NCBI GenBank assembly: GCA_937625935.1
Contig: OW569372.1
Location: 372,001-436,000, forward strand
Direction of reading: 5' to 3'
Source of the DNA: Tetramitus jugosus
Lineage: Eukaryota > Heterolobosea > Eutetramitea > Acrasida > Vahlkampfiidae
DNA length: 64,000 bases
The notes under the pieces: model-generated
Seen by the model: the letters and a program-made list of their open reading frames with translations, nothing else
The model's database searches: none
What the model was told of the DNA's origin: nothing
In this document: piece by piece, positions 1 through 8,498 of the stretch
Numbering within the stretch: the first letter of the stretch is position 1
Layout: every line of letters begins with the position of its first letter
Position numbers and translations under genes: made by a program

Positions 1-82
1 CAGATCTTGAAGAATTAATAATAAATGTATTGCTTAATACTTTTGACTGTTTGGTTTTCTGTTTATTGTGGAATCGCCTAGA

Positions 83-1195
83 TCAATAGAGAAACCGACC
101 AGTAGCAAATGTGGGTACTTCAGTCTTCAGAGGACTGCTGGATGAACTAGAACTCAGAATCAAAGATACTAGTTTCTCGTGCTTCTGTGCCATGATGCAC
201 AATCGATCGTAGGAGTCTTCTAGCTCTATCTTCTTAGGGACGAACAGAGGTGAATCCACGGAAGAGATTACCTCTGCTATCACATCAATCATGTTCTTAA
301 CAATCCCTCGTCGTCTGCCGAGTTGTAAGAATTGATCATCATCGGTCAATCCTTCACGACTTAAATATTTAAGGAGTCCGTTCGCCTTTTGTACTGTTGG
401 CGAGGTTGAGGGACTCGAACTCCCTTGACTAGCATCGTGGTCATCCTCGTCGTCAGAAAACTGAACAATCCTACATGTTGAGTTCTTCTCTCGGTATTGA
501 ATCTTCTCCTGCAAACTGTTCTTGAAGCTCTCGCTCGTCACAATACTCTTGAAAAAGTTTTTGTTGTCTAATCGCTCTTCTCCAGAGTTATCGGTACTTC
601 GTTGCTCACTGTACTTCCGATTGTGTCGCCGAATGCACAGACATATGACTTCGACAATGTCCTCTAATGCATTTAACAAGTCATTTTCTAGAAGAGTCAA
701 CTTTACCATTTGCTCATTTAGTTTTGTTCTCGCTTTGAATTGAGGGTTCACTTCATCACACAGTTCCATAAACGATTCACTGTTATGATCCCATCCGATC
801 CCATCCACACCTACAATCTCATTCCACCGATCATCCGTCTCCATCAACACCTGCTCCAAATACTGCCTTAATTTTTGTGCCATGCAACACCGAGAAACGA
901 GCTGCTTCAACAGTTGGGAGTTCCTCTGTGCTGCACCTCTTGTCATGCTGCTCTTCTTTGGTGATGGTGTCATGGCTCTTCGATTGTTTAGCAACATGTA
1001 ATGGTGTATCGGTGAGTCTCTCCTCAGTGATGATACCGATGAAATTTGAATTGCAGGATCGCTCCCTGCTTGAGCTTGACAATGGGAGGAGGAGCACGAC
1101 AATTGAAGAGCTGTTGTTCCTCTTCGATCACCCAGAGGACTCCTATTGGTGCAGTGGATCAAGGATGCTGGATGAATGGGACTGATTGTAGACAT
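83..1195 (-). CDS. Hypothetical protein, 370 aa
   Basis: I do not recognise this protein. The open frame extends upstream of 1195, but the first ATG is the codon at 1193-1195, so the product starts MSTISPIHP. The N-terminal third is rich in Ser, Thr and Gln and looks disordered. The middle (about 95-215) is probably helical and contains acidic and Leu-rich segments. A short acidic patch with DDEDDHD follows at about 250. The C-terminal region (about 280-355) again looks helical and ends in a run of eight serines. No transmembrane segment or signal peptide is visible. Codon use matches neighbouring genes and the frame is long, so it is probably real; the function is unknown. Confidence 0.6.
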   Translation of the reverse strand: MSTISPIHPASLIHCTNRSPLGDRRGTTALQLSCSSSHCQAQAGSDPAIQISSVSSLRRDSPIHHYMLLNNRRAMTPSPKKSSMTRGAAQRNSQLLKQLVSRCCMAQKLRQYLEQVLMETDDRWNEIVGVDGIGWDHNSESFMELCDEVNPQFKARTKLNEQMVKLTLLENDLLNALEDIVEVICLCIRRHNRKYSEQRSTDNSGEERLDNKNFFKSIVTSESFKNSLQEKIQYREKNSTCRIVQFSDDEDDHDASQGSSSPSTSPTVQKANGLLKYLSREGLTDDDQFLQLGRRRGIVKNMIDVIAEVISSVDSPLFVPKKIELEDSYDRLCIMAQKHEKLVSLILSSSSSSSPLKTEVPTFATGRFLY

Positions 1196-1550
1196 CTTGT
1201 TGTTTGTTTTGCCCACCACAAGAAGAGGATGATTGATTCGAGAGATGCAATCTCACTCAGGGTCGATCAATTTTTGTTGAGGCCTTTCACACAACCCGTT
1301 CTTTCTTGGATAACACCAAACAGAACAATGAATTACGGAACGCTTCCATCAATGTTGCGGTGTGTGATGTCTTGGGAACCATCTTGAGGTGGCGGAGTTG
1401 CCAACCATAACTACAGTTGGCACAAACACATTTATGGAAATGGACGGCCCAACTTTGATTGACAGTTGATGGTTACGAATAATGGAAGTGAAAAAAAAAG
1501 TGAAATGTTATTTGATTGCCAAGAGAGTAAACTAAGTGTAGTCATGACAT
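1196..1550. other. Intergenic, no gene seen
   Basis: About 355 bp between two minus-strand genes. It must hold the promoter of the 370-aa gene and the 3' end of the cysteine-rich gene's unit. Short open frames here have no coding character and I see no RNA gene or repeat. Confidence 0.5.
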
Positions 1551-2723
1551 TTAGAGCAGATAGTACATCAATAGAGCAACCAAAACGGTCATCATCTGAA
1601 GTGATTGTGCTACTGGAGCACTGTTGTATCCCTGAATAGATGGAATAGAAATGGATCTATCAGCCAAATCTTTCTTCATACAATTGTAGTATTGTAGGAA
1701 TGTAGCACCACACTTTCTGTGAATGCAACTACTACGATCAGCAATAATAATCACAGTTTCACCATCAGTATTGACAGGTGCAATGTATGGGTTGCAGTTG
1801 GCTGTGAGACACGAGTTGAACAAGGTGTAATCTCTTGCACAATTTCTCTGGGCAAAAGTACCACAGTATCCACCTGCAGATGCGCTTCGGCAGAAGCATT
1901 TTTCATTGCCTGCACATTCGTTGGTTGCTGTTGAAGTACAAATCTTGTATGGCACAACACACTTTTGTTGACTGCTGTCACAGGAGAGACCCTTCTCACA
2001 CTGAACATCATTGACACTATCACATGCTTGTTCGACTCCCTGATATTGTGCACATTGGTACACATCAGTAGCCACCTTTCTGCAATATCTGGAAGAAGAT
2101 GGAGAACATTGATTGGCAATGTCTGGACTGCAGGAAGCACCCAGTGCAGTCACAGGCTTCACACACTTGTTTTGCTTCGTGTCGCACACGTATGGAGAGA
2201 TACAGCCTTGACCACTGATCGTGTTGTCACCAGAGACAAAACAAGACTCTCCCAATCCGTTCAATCGAGTACAGTTCTGCTGGAGACAAATGGCACCCAT
2301 GGTACAGAACTCTGTTGGCTTTCCAGTGTTACATGTACTGCCAACAGGGATGGCAGTACACTTGTTCTTGGTACATCTTCTAGATCTGCACTGTGTGTCA
2401 TCCAAACAGAAATCACCTTCGTATCGACCAGTGAACACACATTTGCCCTCAAAGCAATATGCGTTGGCATAGGTGGCAATAGAGAGACATTGTGAAGTGG
2501 ATTCACAGGAACGTCCACTGTAGTATTTCAATACTTCACATGTTCCATCGACACAGACATATCCTGGCACACATCGAGTCGTAGTGTCACACAATTGTCC
2601 TGCTCTGGAAGTGTAGGGAATACATTGGTCTGCTGCAGCCTTCTTAAAGGGGTTGGCATTGGCTGTCATCACAAGTGATGCAACAATGAGTAATACGAAG
2701 AAAACAATTTTAGTTGTTGTCAT
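1551..2723 (-). CDS. Secreted cysteine-rich surface protein, probable GPI anchor
   Basis: The 390-aa product begins at an ATG (2721-2723) with a clear signal peptide: MTTTK, then a hydrophobic run to about residue 22 (TANA). The rest is a series of short disulphide-type modules of the pattern C-x(5-8)-C-x(4-6)-C-x(4)-C, with motifs such as SRAGQLCDTTTRC, ASCSPDIANQC and VPVGSTC-like turns, resembling EGF/Dickkopf-like cysteine-rich repeats of protist surface proteins. The last 17 residues are hydrophobic with no charged tail (LQMMTVLVALLMYYLL), which fits a GPI-attachment signal better than a transmembrane helix. It is therefore likely displayed on the plasma membrane or in phagosomes. Ligand and precise family are unknown. 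Confidence 0.75.
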   Translation of the reverse strand: MTTTKIVFFVLLIVASLVMTANANPFKKAAADQCIPYTSRAGQLCDTTTRCVPGYVCVDGTCEVLKYYSGRSCESTSQCLSIATYANAYCFEGKCVFTGRYEGDFCLDDTQCRSRRCTKNKCTAIPVGSTCNTGKPTEFCTMGAICLQQNCTRLNGLGESCFVSGDNTISGQGCISPYVCDTKQNKCVKPVTALGASCSPDIANQCSPSSSRYCRKVATDVYQCAQYQGVEQACDSVNDVQCEKGLSCDSSQQKCVVPYKICTSTATNECAGNEKCFCRSASAGGYCGTFAQRNCARDYTLFNSCLTANCNPYIAPVNTDGETVIIIADRSSCIHRKCGATFLQYYNCMKKDLADRSISIPSIQGYNSAPVAQSLQMMTVLVALLMYYLL

Positions 2724-2934
2724 TTTTGTGTTGTTGATTGATTCTCTTGATGGAGAGGATACTCTTTTGTTGAAAGTGTTTGTTGTTTATGATGTCGAAC
2801 TGTGCAGTGGAGGGCGTTTTTTTTTCGAATCTGCTGTGCTGAGGGTTGATGCGATTCGGAAGGGTGATGAACAAGTTTTGACATGTGATATATCAAGTCA
2901 AGCGGGGGACAGATTCATGTGTCCGTTGGTCTCC

Positions 2935-4323
2935 TCATTTGTGGATGGTGTTGTCGTTCAGCTCGATGACACAGTGCCCGTCATCTGGATGGTGATCTTC
3001 ATGGATTGACTCGACACCATGCAAGTGGTCGTGAACGTCATGTGGAATATCATTGTGCTTGTTCTGAGATTTTCCTGGAAAGAGACATGGAGCAGCCTTG
3101 TGAACCACTCGGTTGATTGTATCATGATGCATCTGGCGGAAGTGATACACATACCAGAATGGAAGTCCAATAAACACCACACCAGCAAAAGTATTACCCA
3201 GAGTCACAAACACCAGATTGATGAAGAACTTTCCAACTGTTACATCAGCCCCATACATCATTCCCAACGGTATCAAGAATGCATTAGCAATACAATGCTC
3301 CCATCCAAGAGAAACAAAGATGGAAACAGGCAAAACAGCAACAAAAACTTTTGAGATGGCATCACGAGCTGCATATGCCAGAAAGACAGCCAAACAAACA
3401 CACCAATTCGCTCCAATTCCCTGAAGGAATTGCAAATACATTGGTTTGGCTGCTTTGACTTCGACTGAATGAATCAGAACATGTGCCCAAACTGGCATTC
3501 TTTCCGATACAGTTCCGTTCGTTGAAAGAGCAATTGCAGTGGACATCAATCCGTTGTCGAATGAATGCGACCCGGTACTCGCCGTTGGTTTTGGAATTGC
3601 AAGCTTCATTGCCCAATATCCAAAAAAGTAAGCAGTGAACAATGCACCAATGCAATTCGAGAGATAAACACACACCCAATTCTTAATGAATCCAATGATG
3701 TTGATTTGTCTGTTCAAAAGTGCAGGAACTAATGTAAAGGCATTGCCCGTGTACAATTCACTTCCAGTCAAGATGATCATTACCAGAGCAACAGGGAAGA
3801 GAATGCCAAACGTGAACCGAGAGATTCCAGGATTACTGACCAGAAATGGAGAATCACCAGTGACAGAATAAGCCAAAAGACCACCCAATCCAACATAACA
3901 ACCTCCCATGAATCCCATCAACAACAACTGATCAACAGTCATGTGTGCCTTGTGAACACCTCCCTTTGCGACCAACTCGATCAATTGACCAGGAGTGGCA
4001 TATTGAGTGGGAACAGCGTCAGGATTCTCAGCTGCATGATCCTCATGCAAAATATCCAGCAGAGCTGCCTTTAGCTTTTTTAGCTTTTGTTTTCTTTGCT
4101 TCTCTTTCAAAGAACTCTGGACGTATGGATTGTCAAGGGATGGCAATGAAGAGGTGTCATCACATTTACAATCTCCACTTGGATGAGCAATATCATCCTC
4201 ACTGTGATGATGACTTCTGTGAATCAAAGAGTTCAATAGGGGGAAACGATGGTGATGCTCAGAATGATTGTTGTTGCTACTCCCAGAAGCTCCTGAAGGG
4301 GTTGTTGAAGATATACTTGACAT
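2935..4323 (-). CDS. Formate/nitrite transporter family channel, copy 1
   Basis: 462 aa if translation starts at the ATG 4321-4323 (MSSISSTTPSG), chosen because the tandem copy starts at the equivalent MSSVTPTTPSS. An ATG at 4390-4392 would add 23 residues. The N-terminal about 100 residues are cytosolic and rich in His and Ser. The FNT core follows, with the family's glycine-rich first helix (GGCYVGLGGLLAYS), the GSELYTGN turn, and the central-pore histidine in LGWEHCIAN (about residue 343). Six membrane helices are expected. FNT channels form pentamers that pass formate, nitrite, lactate or similar monovalent anions with protons. A third-loop insertion with NGT sites lies at about 245-275. 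The tail is His/Asp-rich. Substrate cannot be told from sequence. Confidence 0.9.
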   Translation of the reverse strand: MSSISSTTPSGASGSSNNNHSEHHHRFPLLNSLIHRSHHHSEDDIAHPSGDCKCDDTSSLPSLDNPYVQSSLKEKQRKQKLKKLKAALLDILHEDHAAENPDAVPTQYATPGQLIELVAKGGVHKAHMTVDQLLLMGFMGGCYVGLGGLLAYSVTGDSPFLVSNPGISRFTFGILFPVALVMIILTGSELYTGNAFTLVPALLNRQINIIGFIKNWVCVYLSNCIGALFTAYFFGYWAMKLAIPKPTASTGSHSFDNGLMSTAIALSTNGTVSERMPVWAHVLIHSVEVKAAKPMYLQFLQGIGANWCVCLAVFLAYAARDAISKVFVAVLPVSIFVSLGWEHCIANAFLIPLGMMYGADVTVGKFFINLVFVTLGNTFAGVVFIGLPFWYVYHFRQMHHDTINRVVHKAAPCLFPGKSQNKHNDIPHDVHDHLHGVESIHEDHHPDDGHCVIELNDNTIHK

Positions 4324-4714
4324 GATGACTCTATCTGTTGTTCTTTTGGAGTGGATTGTTGCTCGTCGCTTTTTCTCTTGAATGTGCTCCATCTTCAATA
4401 AAACCCTCCAAGAGACCAATTCGCCCGGTTAGGTCATCGTCAACGTCGAAAGTAGAATGTTACAGCTGAACACCTTTTACAATACAACAAAAACACGGCA
4501 AGGCTTTTTGGCTTTAAAACCGACAATCCTGTGCGTTGTAACACAAAGAATAGAGATGATGAATGGCCAACAGCGTTACCGTTAGTCAACATTTAACAAC
4601 AAAAAAGCATGCCTTCACGTGTGAGACAAGCACCAGCTTTTTTGGCTGACTAGGAGTTAACAGTGAACTTCAGAAGACGTGAATACAGAAGTGGTCCAGT
4701 ATCTGAAGGAGGAA

Positions 4715-5129
4715 ATGATTCAGAGTACTGTGTTGCAGTCAATTAGAAAGCGTATGACTGCAAAGAAGCCAATCAGAGAGTTCAAACGGTTTAGCACTGT
4801 TAATTGTCTGGAACGATCCGAGTACAATACATTTGTAAGAGGTACATTGGAGTATTCGTTTGGAAAACAGAAACCTAGAACACATGAAATGCTGTTTGAC
4901 ATACCCAGTCATCCTGATGTATAACCAGAAGGACAAGTCAATGTACGTTCAAATGAAATATGAGACAAGAGACCGCGATGGAAAGGAAATTGATCAGTAT
5001 GTGATTGGGTCTGCTGAGGAAAAGAGAGCTGTTGCTAGCATGCTAAAGGGCAATACGGCACCAGTTGTTCCAGTACTCGTCGATTGTCAAGTGACTAGAA
5101 AAATATCAGATCAGTATGAATTTATTTAG
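4715..5129 (+). CDS. Doubtful small gene or remnant, about 106 aa if spliced
   Basis: Two overlapping open frames in different registers both look weakly coding. The first has its only ATG at 4715; the second ends at the TAG 5127-5129 and carries a charged stretch with RDRDGKEIDQYVIG. A GT-AG intron 4835-4928 (94 nt, donor GTAAGAGG, acceptor ATAACCAG) would join them in frame into about 106 residues. Without that intron this is a frameshifted remnant. It lies in the spacer between the two transporter copies, next to a GTPase pseudogene, which favours decay. No family recognised. Confidence 0.3.
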
Positions 5130-5289
5130 TTTGATAAAATACCAAAAACTCAAAACCTAGTGCACATGGCGCAACTTTTTTTTTCAACCAAGGAGGGAAC
5201 GATCGTTCCAATAGAGTCCCAATAGCGTACTCTGACAATCAGTTCCAGGTTGTGACCTGTGAGCACTCGTCTCAATGAACAAGAGACAA

Positions 5290-5655
5290 TTATGAAATTT
5301 GGCTGGGCTTCACCTTCCTCAGCAGTGAGATGACAGTCTGAACAGAGAAACACACTAAGAAAACATTTGTACATGTTTAAATGAGTGGCCTTGTTTTATC
5401 GGGGTTTTCATATCTGTCAGTGTCCCAGAGATGGATGTTTCTGTTGCCATGCTTTACGAAGTTGGGAGATGTGCAGTTGGACACTGGAGGAACATACTCG
5501 TCAGGAAAAGTTCCTGTTGTAGCTCGAATCAATAGGAACGTCTTTCCGGTCCCTCCACTTCCAACGACCACTACTATGATATTGCCTTGAGTTTTCAAGC
5601 TATAGTAAGAGTGTGCTTGATAGGATGCAGTGTAGCTTGGATCATAGTTTCCCAA
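5290..5655 (-). pseudogene. Broken Rho/Rac-type small GTPase
   Basis: The frame carries a P-loop (GSGGTGKTFLL), a Rho-like switch I region (FPDEYVPPVSN), and a DxxG-like switch II degraded to WDTDRYENPDKTRPL. Immediately after RPL, where Rho proteins read SYPxTDVFL, an in-frame TAA stands at 5377-5379. The same frame then goes on with TCTNVFLVCFSV, clearly the next Rho strand, before it stops again at 5290. There is no in-frame ATG before the P-loop, the DTAGQE motif is lost, and the NKxD/TKxD and C-terminal CaaX parts are missing. Seen directly: P-loop and premature stop. Inferred: a dead Rho-family copy, perhaps carried along with the transporter duplication. Confidence 0.65.
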
Positions 5656-5922
5656 ATATTTTTGGCAAGAACTCTTTGAATTGAATTAGCTGAAGAAAGC
5701 ATTCACTTTCTCCAGACCATAATACTTATGAGTCCAGTTGTTCAAAGCAGGCGAGTTTGATTAGATGGACTCTACTCGTTTCGACATCGATTGGACCATG
5801 TACTGAGTATGAGCCCTTCTCAAAATCAATAATTCGTTTCTGTAGTTGGCATCAGCAATCTCTCCTGAAATATCAAATCTAACAAGAATCGACCAAACAC
5901 AAGTTTTTTAATTCTGGCCCGA

Positions 5923-7317
5923 TTACTCCTGTGTTAGGATCGTGGTCTCCTTGCTTGGAGGAATGGTCCCTAGCTCAATGACGCAATGTCCAGCATCAAT
6001 ATGGATGGACTCTGCGTCATGTAGATTGTCCTGACAGCCGTGAACATCACTGGTCATGCTGTGGTCTTCTTGACGCTTAGTATCTTTATGTTTTGGGAAT
6101 ATGCATGGGGTCACCTTGTGAACCATTCGATCGAGTGCATCATGATGCATCTGGCGGAAGTGATACACATACCAGAATGGAAGTCCAATAAGCACTACAC
6201 CAGCAAAAGTATTACCCAGAGTCACAAACACCAGATTGATGAAGAACTTTCCAACTGTTACATCAGCCCCATACATCATTCCCAACGGAATTAAGAATGA
6301 ATTGGCAATACAATGCTCCCATCCAAGAGAAACAAAGATGGAAACAGGCAGAATAGAAACAAAAACCTTTGAGATAGCATCACGAGCTGCATATGCCAGA
6401 AAGACAGCCAAACAAACACACCAATTCGCTCCAATCCCCTGAAGGAATTGCAAATACATTGGTTTGGCTGCTTTGACTTCGACTGAATGAATCAGAACAT
6501 GTGCCCAAACTGGCATTCTTGCAGAGATTGTTCCATTCGTTGAGAGCGTAAATGAAGTAGACATTAATCCATTGTCTTCCAAAAATGTGTGTGATCCAGT
6601 ACTAGTTGTTGGTTTTGGAATTGCAAGCTTCATTGCCCAATATCCAAAAAAGTAAGCAGTGAACAATGCACCAATGCAATTCGAGAGATAAACACACACC
6701 CAATTCTTAATGAATCCAATGATGTTGATTTGTCTGTTCAAAAGTGCAGGAACTAATGTAAAGGAGTTACCAGTGTACAATTCACTTCCAGTCAAGATGA
6801 TGATAACCAGAGCAACCGGAAAGAGAATACCGAAAGTAAATCGGGAGAGCCCAGGATTGCTGACAAGAAAAGGGGAATCACCAGTGACAGAATAAGCCAA
6901 AAGACCACCCAATCCAACATAACAACCTCCCATGAATCCCATCAACAACAACTGATCAACAGTCATGTGTGCCTTATGTGCTCCACCTTTTGCGACCAAC
7001 TCGATCAATTGGCCAGGAGTGGCATATTGAGTGGGAACAGCGTCAGGATTCTCAGCTGCATGATCTTCATGCAAAATATCCAGCAGAGCTGTCTTGAGCT
7101 TCTTTAACTTGGTCTTCCTTGCTTCACGCTCATTCGTGGAATTCGGAAGCTGGTTAGAAGTATCATCAGGATGAACATTGTCATCACTTTGATGATGTTG
7201 GTCTTTCTGAGCCAATAAATCTAACAATGGGAAATGATGACGATGCACCTGCTCAGACGGCGTCATGTTGTTGCTTTCGCAACTACTAGAGGGAGTGGTT
7301 GGAGTTACACTTGACAT
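5923..7317 (-). CDS. Formate/nitrite transporter family channel, copy 2
   Basis: 464 aa from the ATG 7315-7317 (MSSVTPTTPSS). The open frame extends upstream only with non-ATG codons. It shares with the copy at 2935-4323 the whole FNT core: GGCYVGLGGLLAYS, GSELYTGN and LGWEHCIAN with the pore histidine. The N-terminal tail (shorter, HHFPLL and DKDQHHQSD-like His clusters), the loop around residue 250 and the C-terminal tail differ. At DNA level long identical blocks alternate with synonymously diverged blocks (see findings). Same orientation, about 1.6 kb apart: a tandem duplication. The substrate anion is unknown; the different tails suggest different regulation. Confidence 0.9.
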   Translation of the reverse strand: MSSVTPTTPSSSCESNNMTPSEQVHRHHFPLLDLLAQKDQHHQSDDNVHPDDTSNQLPNSTNEREARKTKLKKLKTALLDILHEDHAAENPDAVPTQYATPGQLIELVAKGGAHKAHMTVDQLLLMGFMGGCYVGLGGLLAYSVTGDSPFLVSNPGLSRFTFGILFPVALVIIILTGSELYTGNSFTLVPALLNRQINIIGFIKNWVCVYLSNCIGALFTAYFFGYWAMKLAIPKPTTSTGSHTFLEDNGLMSTSFTLSTNGTISARMPVWAHVLIHSVEVKAAKPMYLQFLQGIGANWCVCLAVFLAYAARDAISKVFVSILPVSIFVSLGWEHCIANSFLIPLGMMYGADVTVGKFFINLVFVTLGNTFAGVVLIGLPFWYVYHFRQMHHDALDRMVHKVTPCIFPKHKDTKRQEDHSMTSDVHGCQDNLHDAESIHIDAGHCVIELGTIPPSKETTILTQE

Positions 7318-7853
7318 AATGCTCTGTGAGTGATAGTAAGATGTTTTGTTGGTTTTGATTCTTCTCGGGAACCAGTCGCCAGCCAAATGCTTTTGAAGTT
7401 CAAAACTTCGCGCTTTCGCGGGTGGAGATGTTGCTGCAAGGTTCTGAAATTTCTGACACCCGCGGCGGCTGCCACGAGGTTTGGGGATTTCCGCAGCAGG
7501 ATATCACTCTAGAGGCCAAAAAATTCTTCCTTAGAACTCAATTTAACCTGCCCTTTCTTCGGTGCGAGGATTCAGATCACATCCCTCTGCGCATGCATCC
7601 ATCGATCTCGCCAATTCGCTATCAATTTCAAAGATCGGAAACGCCACATATCAGTTGAACCCCAATTCCGGTTCTGGTTGCATGTTGGAAGCTCGGAGTA
7701 GACAAGAAAGTTGGCAAGGTATCTTCTGGCCGTTTTCTGTAGATGCACAATCAGATGAATCCTTCATGTTCTGTTTTTGATGTTCGTTCAACTGTTTTCT
7801 GCGACAAAGCCAAAAAAACACAAGTTCCCACACAAGGATAATCAAAATAAACA
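7318..7853. promoter_or_regulatory. Divergent promoter region, about 540 bp
   Basis: Lies between the minus-strand transporter gene and the plus-strand kinase gene, so it must carry both promoters. It has a GC-rich stretch around 7440-7500 (cgcggcggctgcc) unlike its surroundings. Short open frames inside have no recognisable product. No RNA gene seen. Confidence 0.45.
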
Positions 7854-8435
7854 ATGTCGTCCACAATCACTGACAATACTATCAATACCAATAAGAGACT
7901 CTACCTCTTGAGAGGAATCAGCGGAAGTGGAAAATCAACTTTGTCCCGCACCATTCTCCAAACGGAGAATATTTTGGCGCCAATCGTAAATGATGAGAAT
8001 GAGACTCACAAGCAAATTGTGTTCAAGCACATTCTGAGCACGGATGATTACTTTGTGAATAGACAGACGGGTCGATATGAGTTTGAGGGTGCCAAAATTG
8101 GTCGAGCTCACGAATGGAATCAAAACAGAGTCAAACAGTGCATGTCCCAGTCACAATCTATAATTATTGTGGACAATACGAATACTCAGAGGTGGGAAGC
8201 AAAGCCCTATGTCGTTTTGGCACAAGAATTTGGATATGAAGTGATTGTGAGAGAGCCTGATACTCCATGGAGAAGAAATGCAGCCGAGTTGGCCAAGAGA
8301 AATGTCCATGGTGTGCCAGTGGAAGCCATTCAGAGAATGCTGGACAGGTGGGACGAAGATTTTTCCGTGGAGGCCATTCTGAAGAGTGCACCACCAAAGA
8401 GAAGAGGTCCACCAAGAGGAAACAGAAACCAATAA
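7854..8435 (+). CDS. P-loop NTPase/kinase of the N4BP2-like family
   Basis: 193 aa, ATG at 7854. A textbook Walker A (GISGSGKST, residues 21-29) is followed by a TDDYF motif (about 63-67) and a Walker B-like IIIVDNTN strand ending at Asp107. Next come AKPYVVLAQEFGYEV and RNVHGVPVEAI, which is the pattern of the AAA_33-type kinases related to NEDD4-binding protein 2 and polynucleotide kinases. The C-terminal tail is basic and Pro-rich (PPKRRGPPRGNRN) and could bind nucleic acid. Full-length for N4BP2L1-like proteins. The true substrate is unknown. Its stop codon overlaps an AATAAA at 8431-8436. Confidence 0.8.
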   Translation: MSSTITDNTINTNKRLYLLRGISGSGKSTLSRTILQTENILAPIVNDENETHKQIVFKHILSTDDYFVNRQTGRYEFEGAKIGRAHEWNQNRVKQCMSQSQSIIIVDNTNTQRWEAKPYVVLAQEFGYEVIVREPDTPWRRNAAELAKRNVHGVPVEAIQRMLDRWDEDFSVEAILKSAPPKRRGPPRGNRNQ

Positions 8436-8436
8436 A
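8431..8436 (+). terminator. AATAAA overlapping the stop codon
   Basis: The stop TAA (8433-8435) of the P-loop kinase gene lies inside this hexamer, so cleavage would leave a 3' UTR of only a few tens of bases. The convergent calpain gene ends 63 bp further on. Confidence 0.5.
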
Positions 8437-8498
8437 GAAATATTCTATCCATTCATTAACTTCAATTCTGTTTTCTGTGTGTAAATCTTGTTGTTTCT

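Noticed and set aside
1965-2495. 176-codon plus-strand frame opposite the cysteine-rich gene
   Set aside because: Antisense shadow of repeated Cys codons; the minus-strand product has a signal peptide and GPI-like tail.
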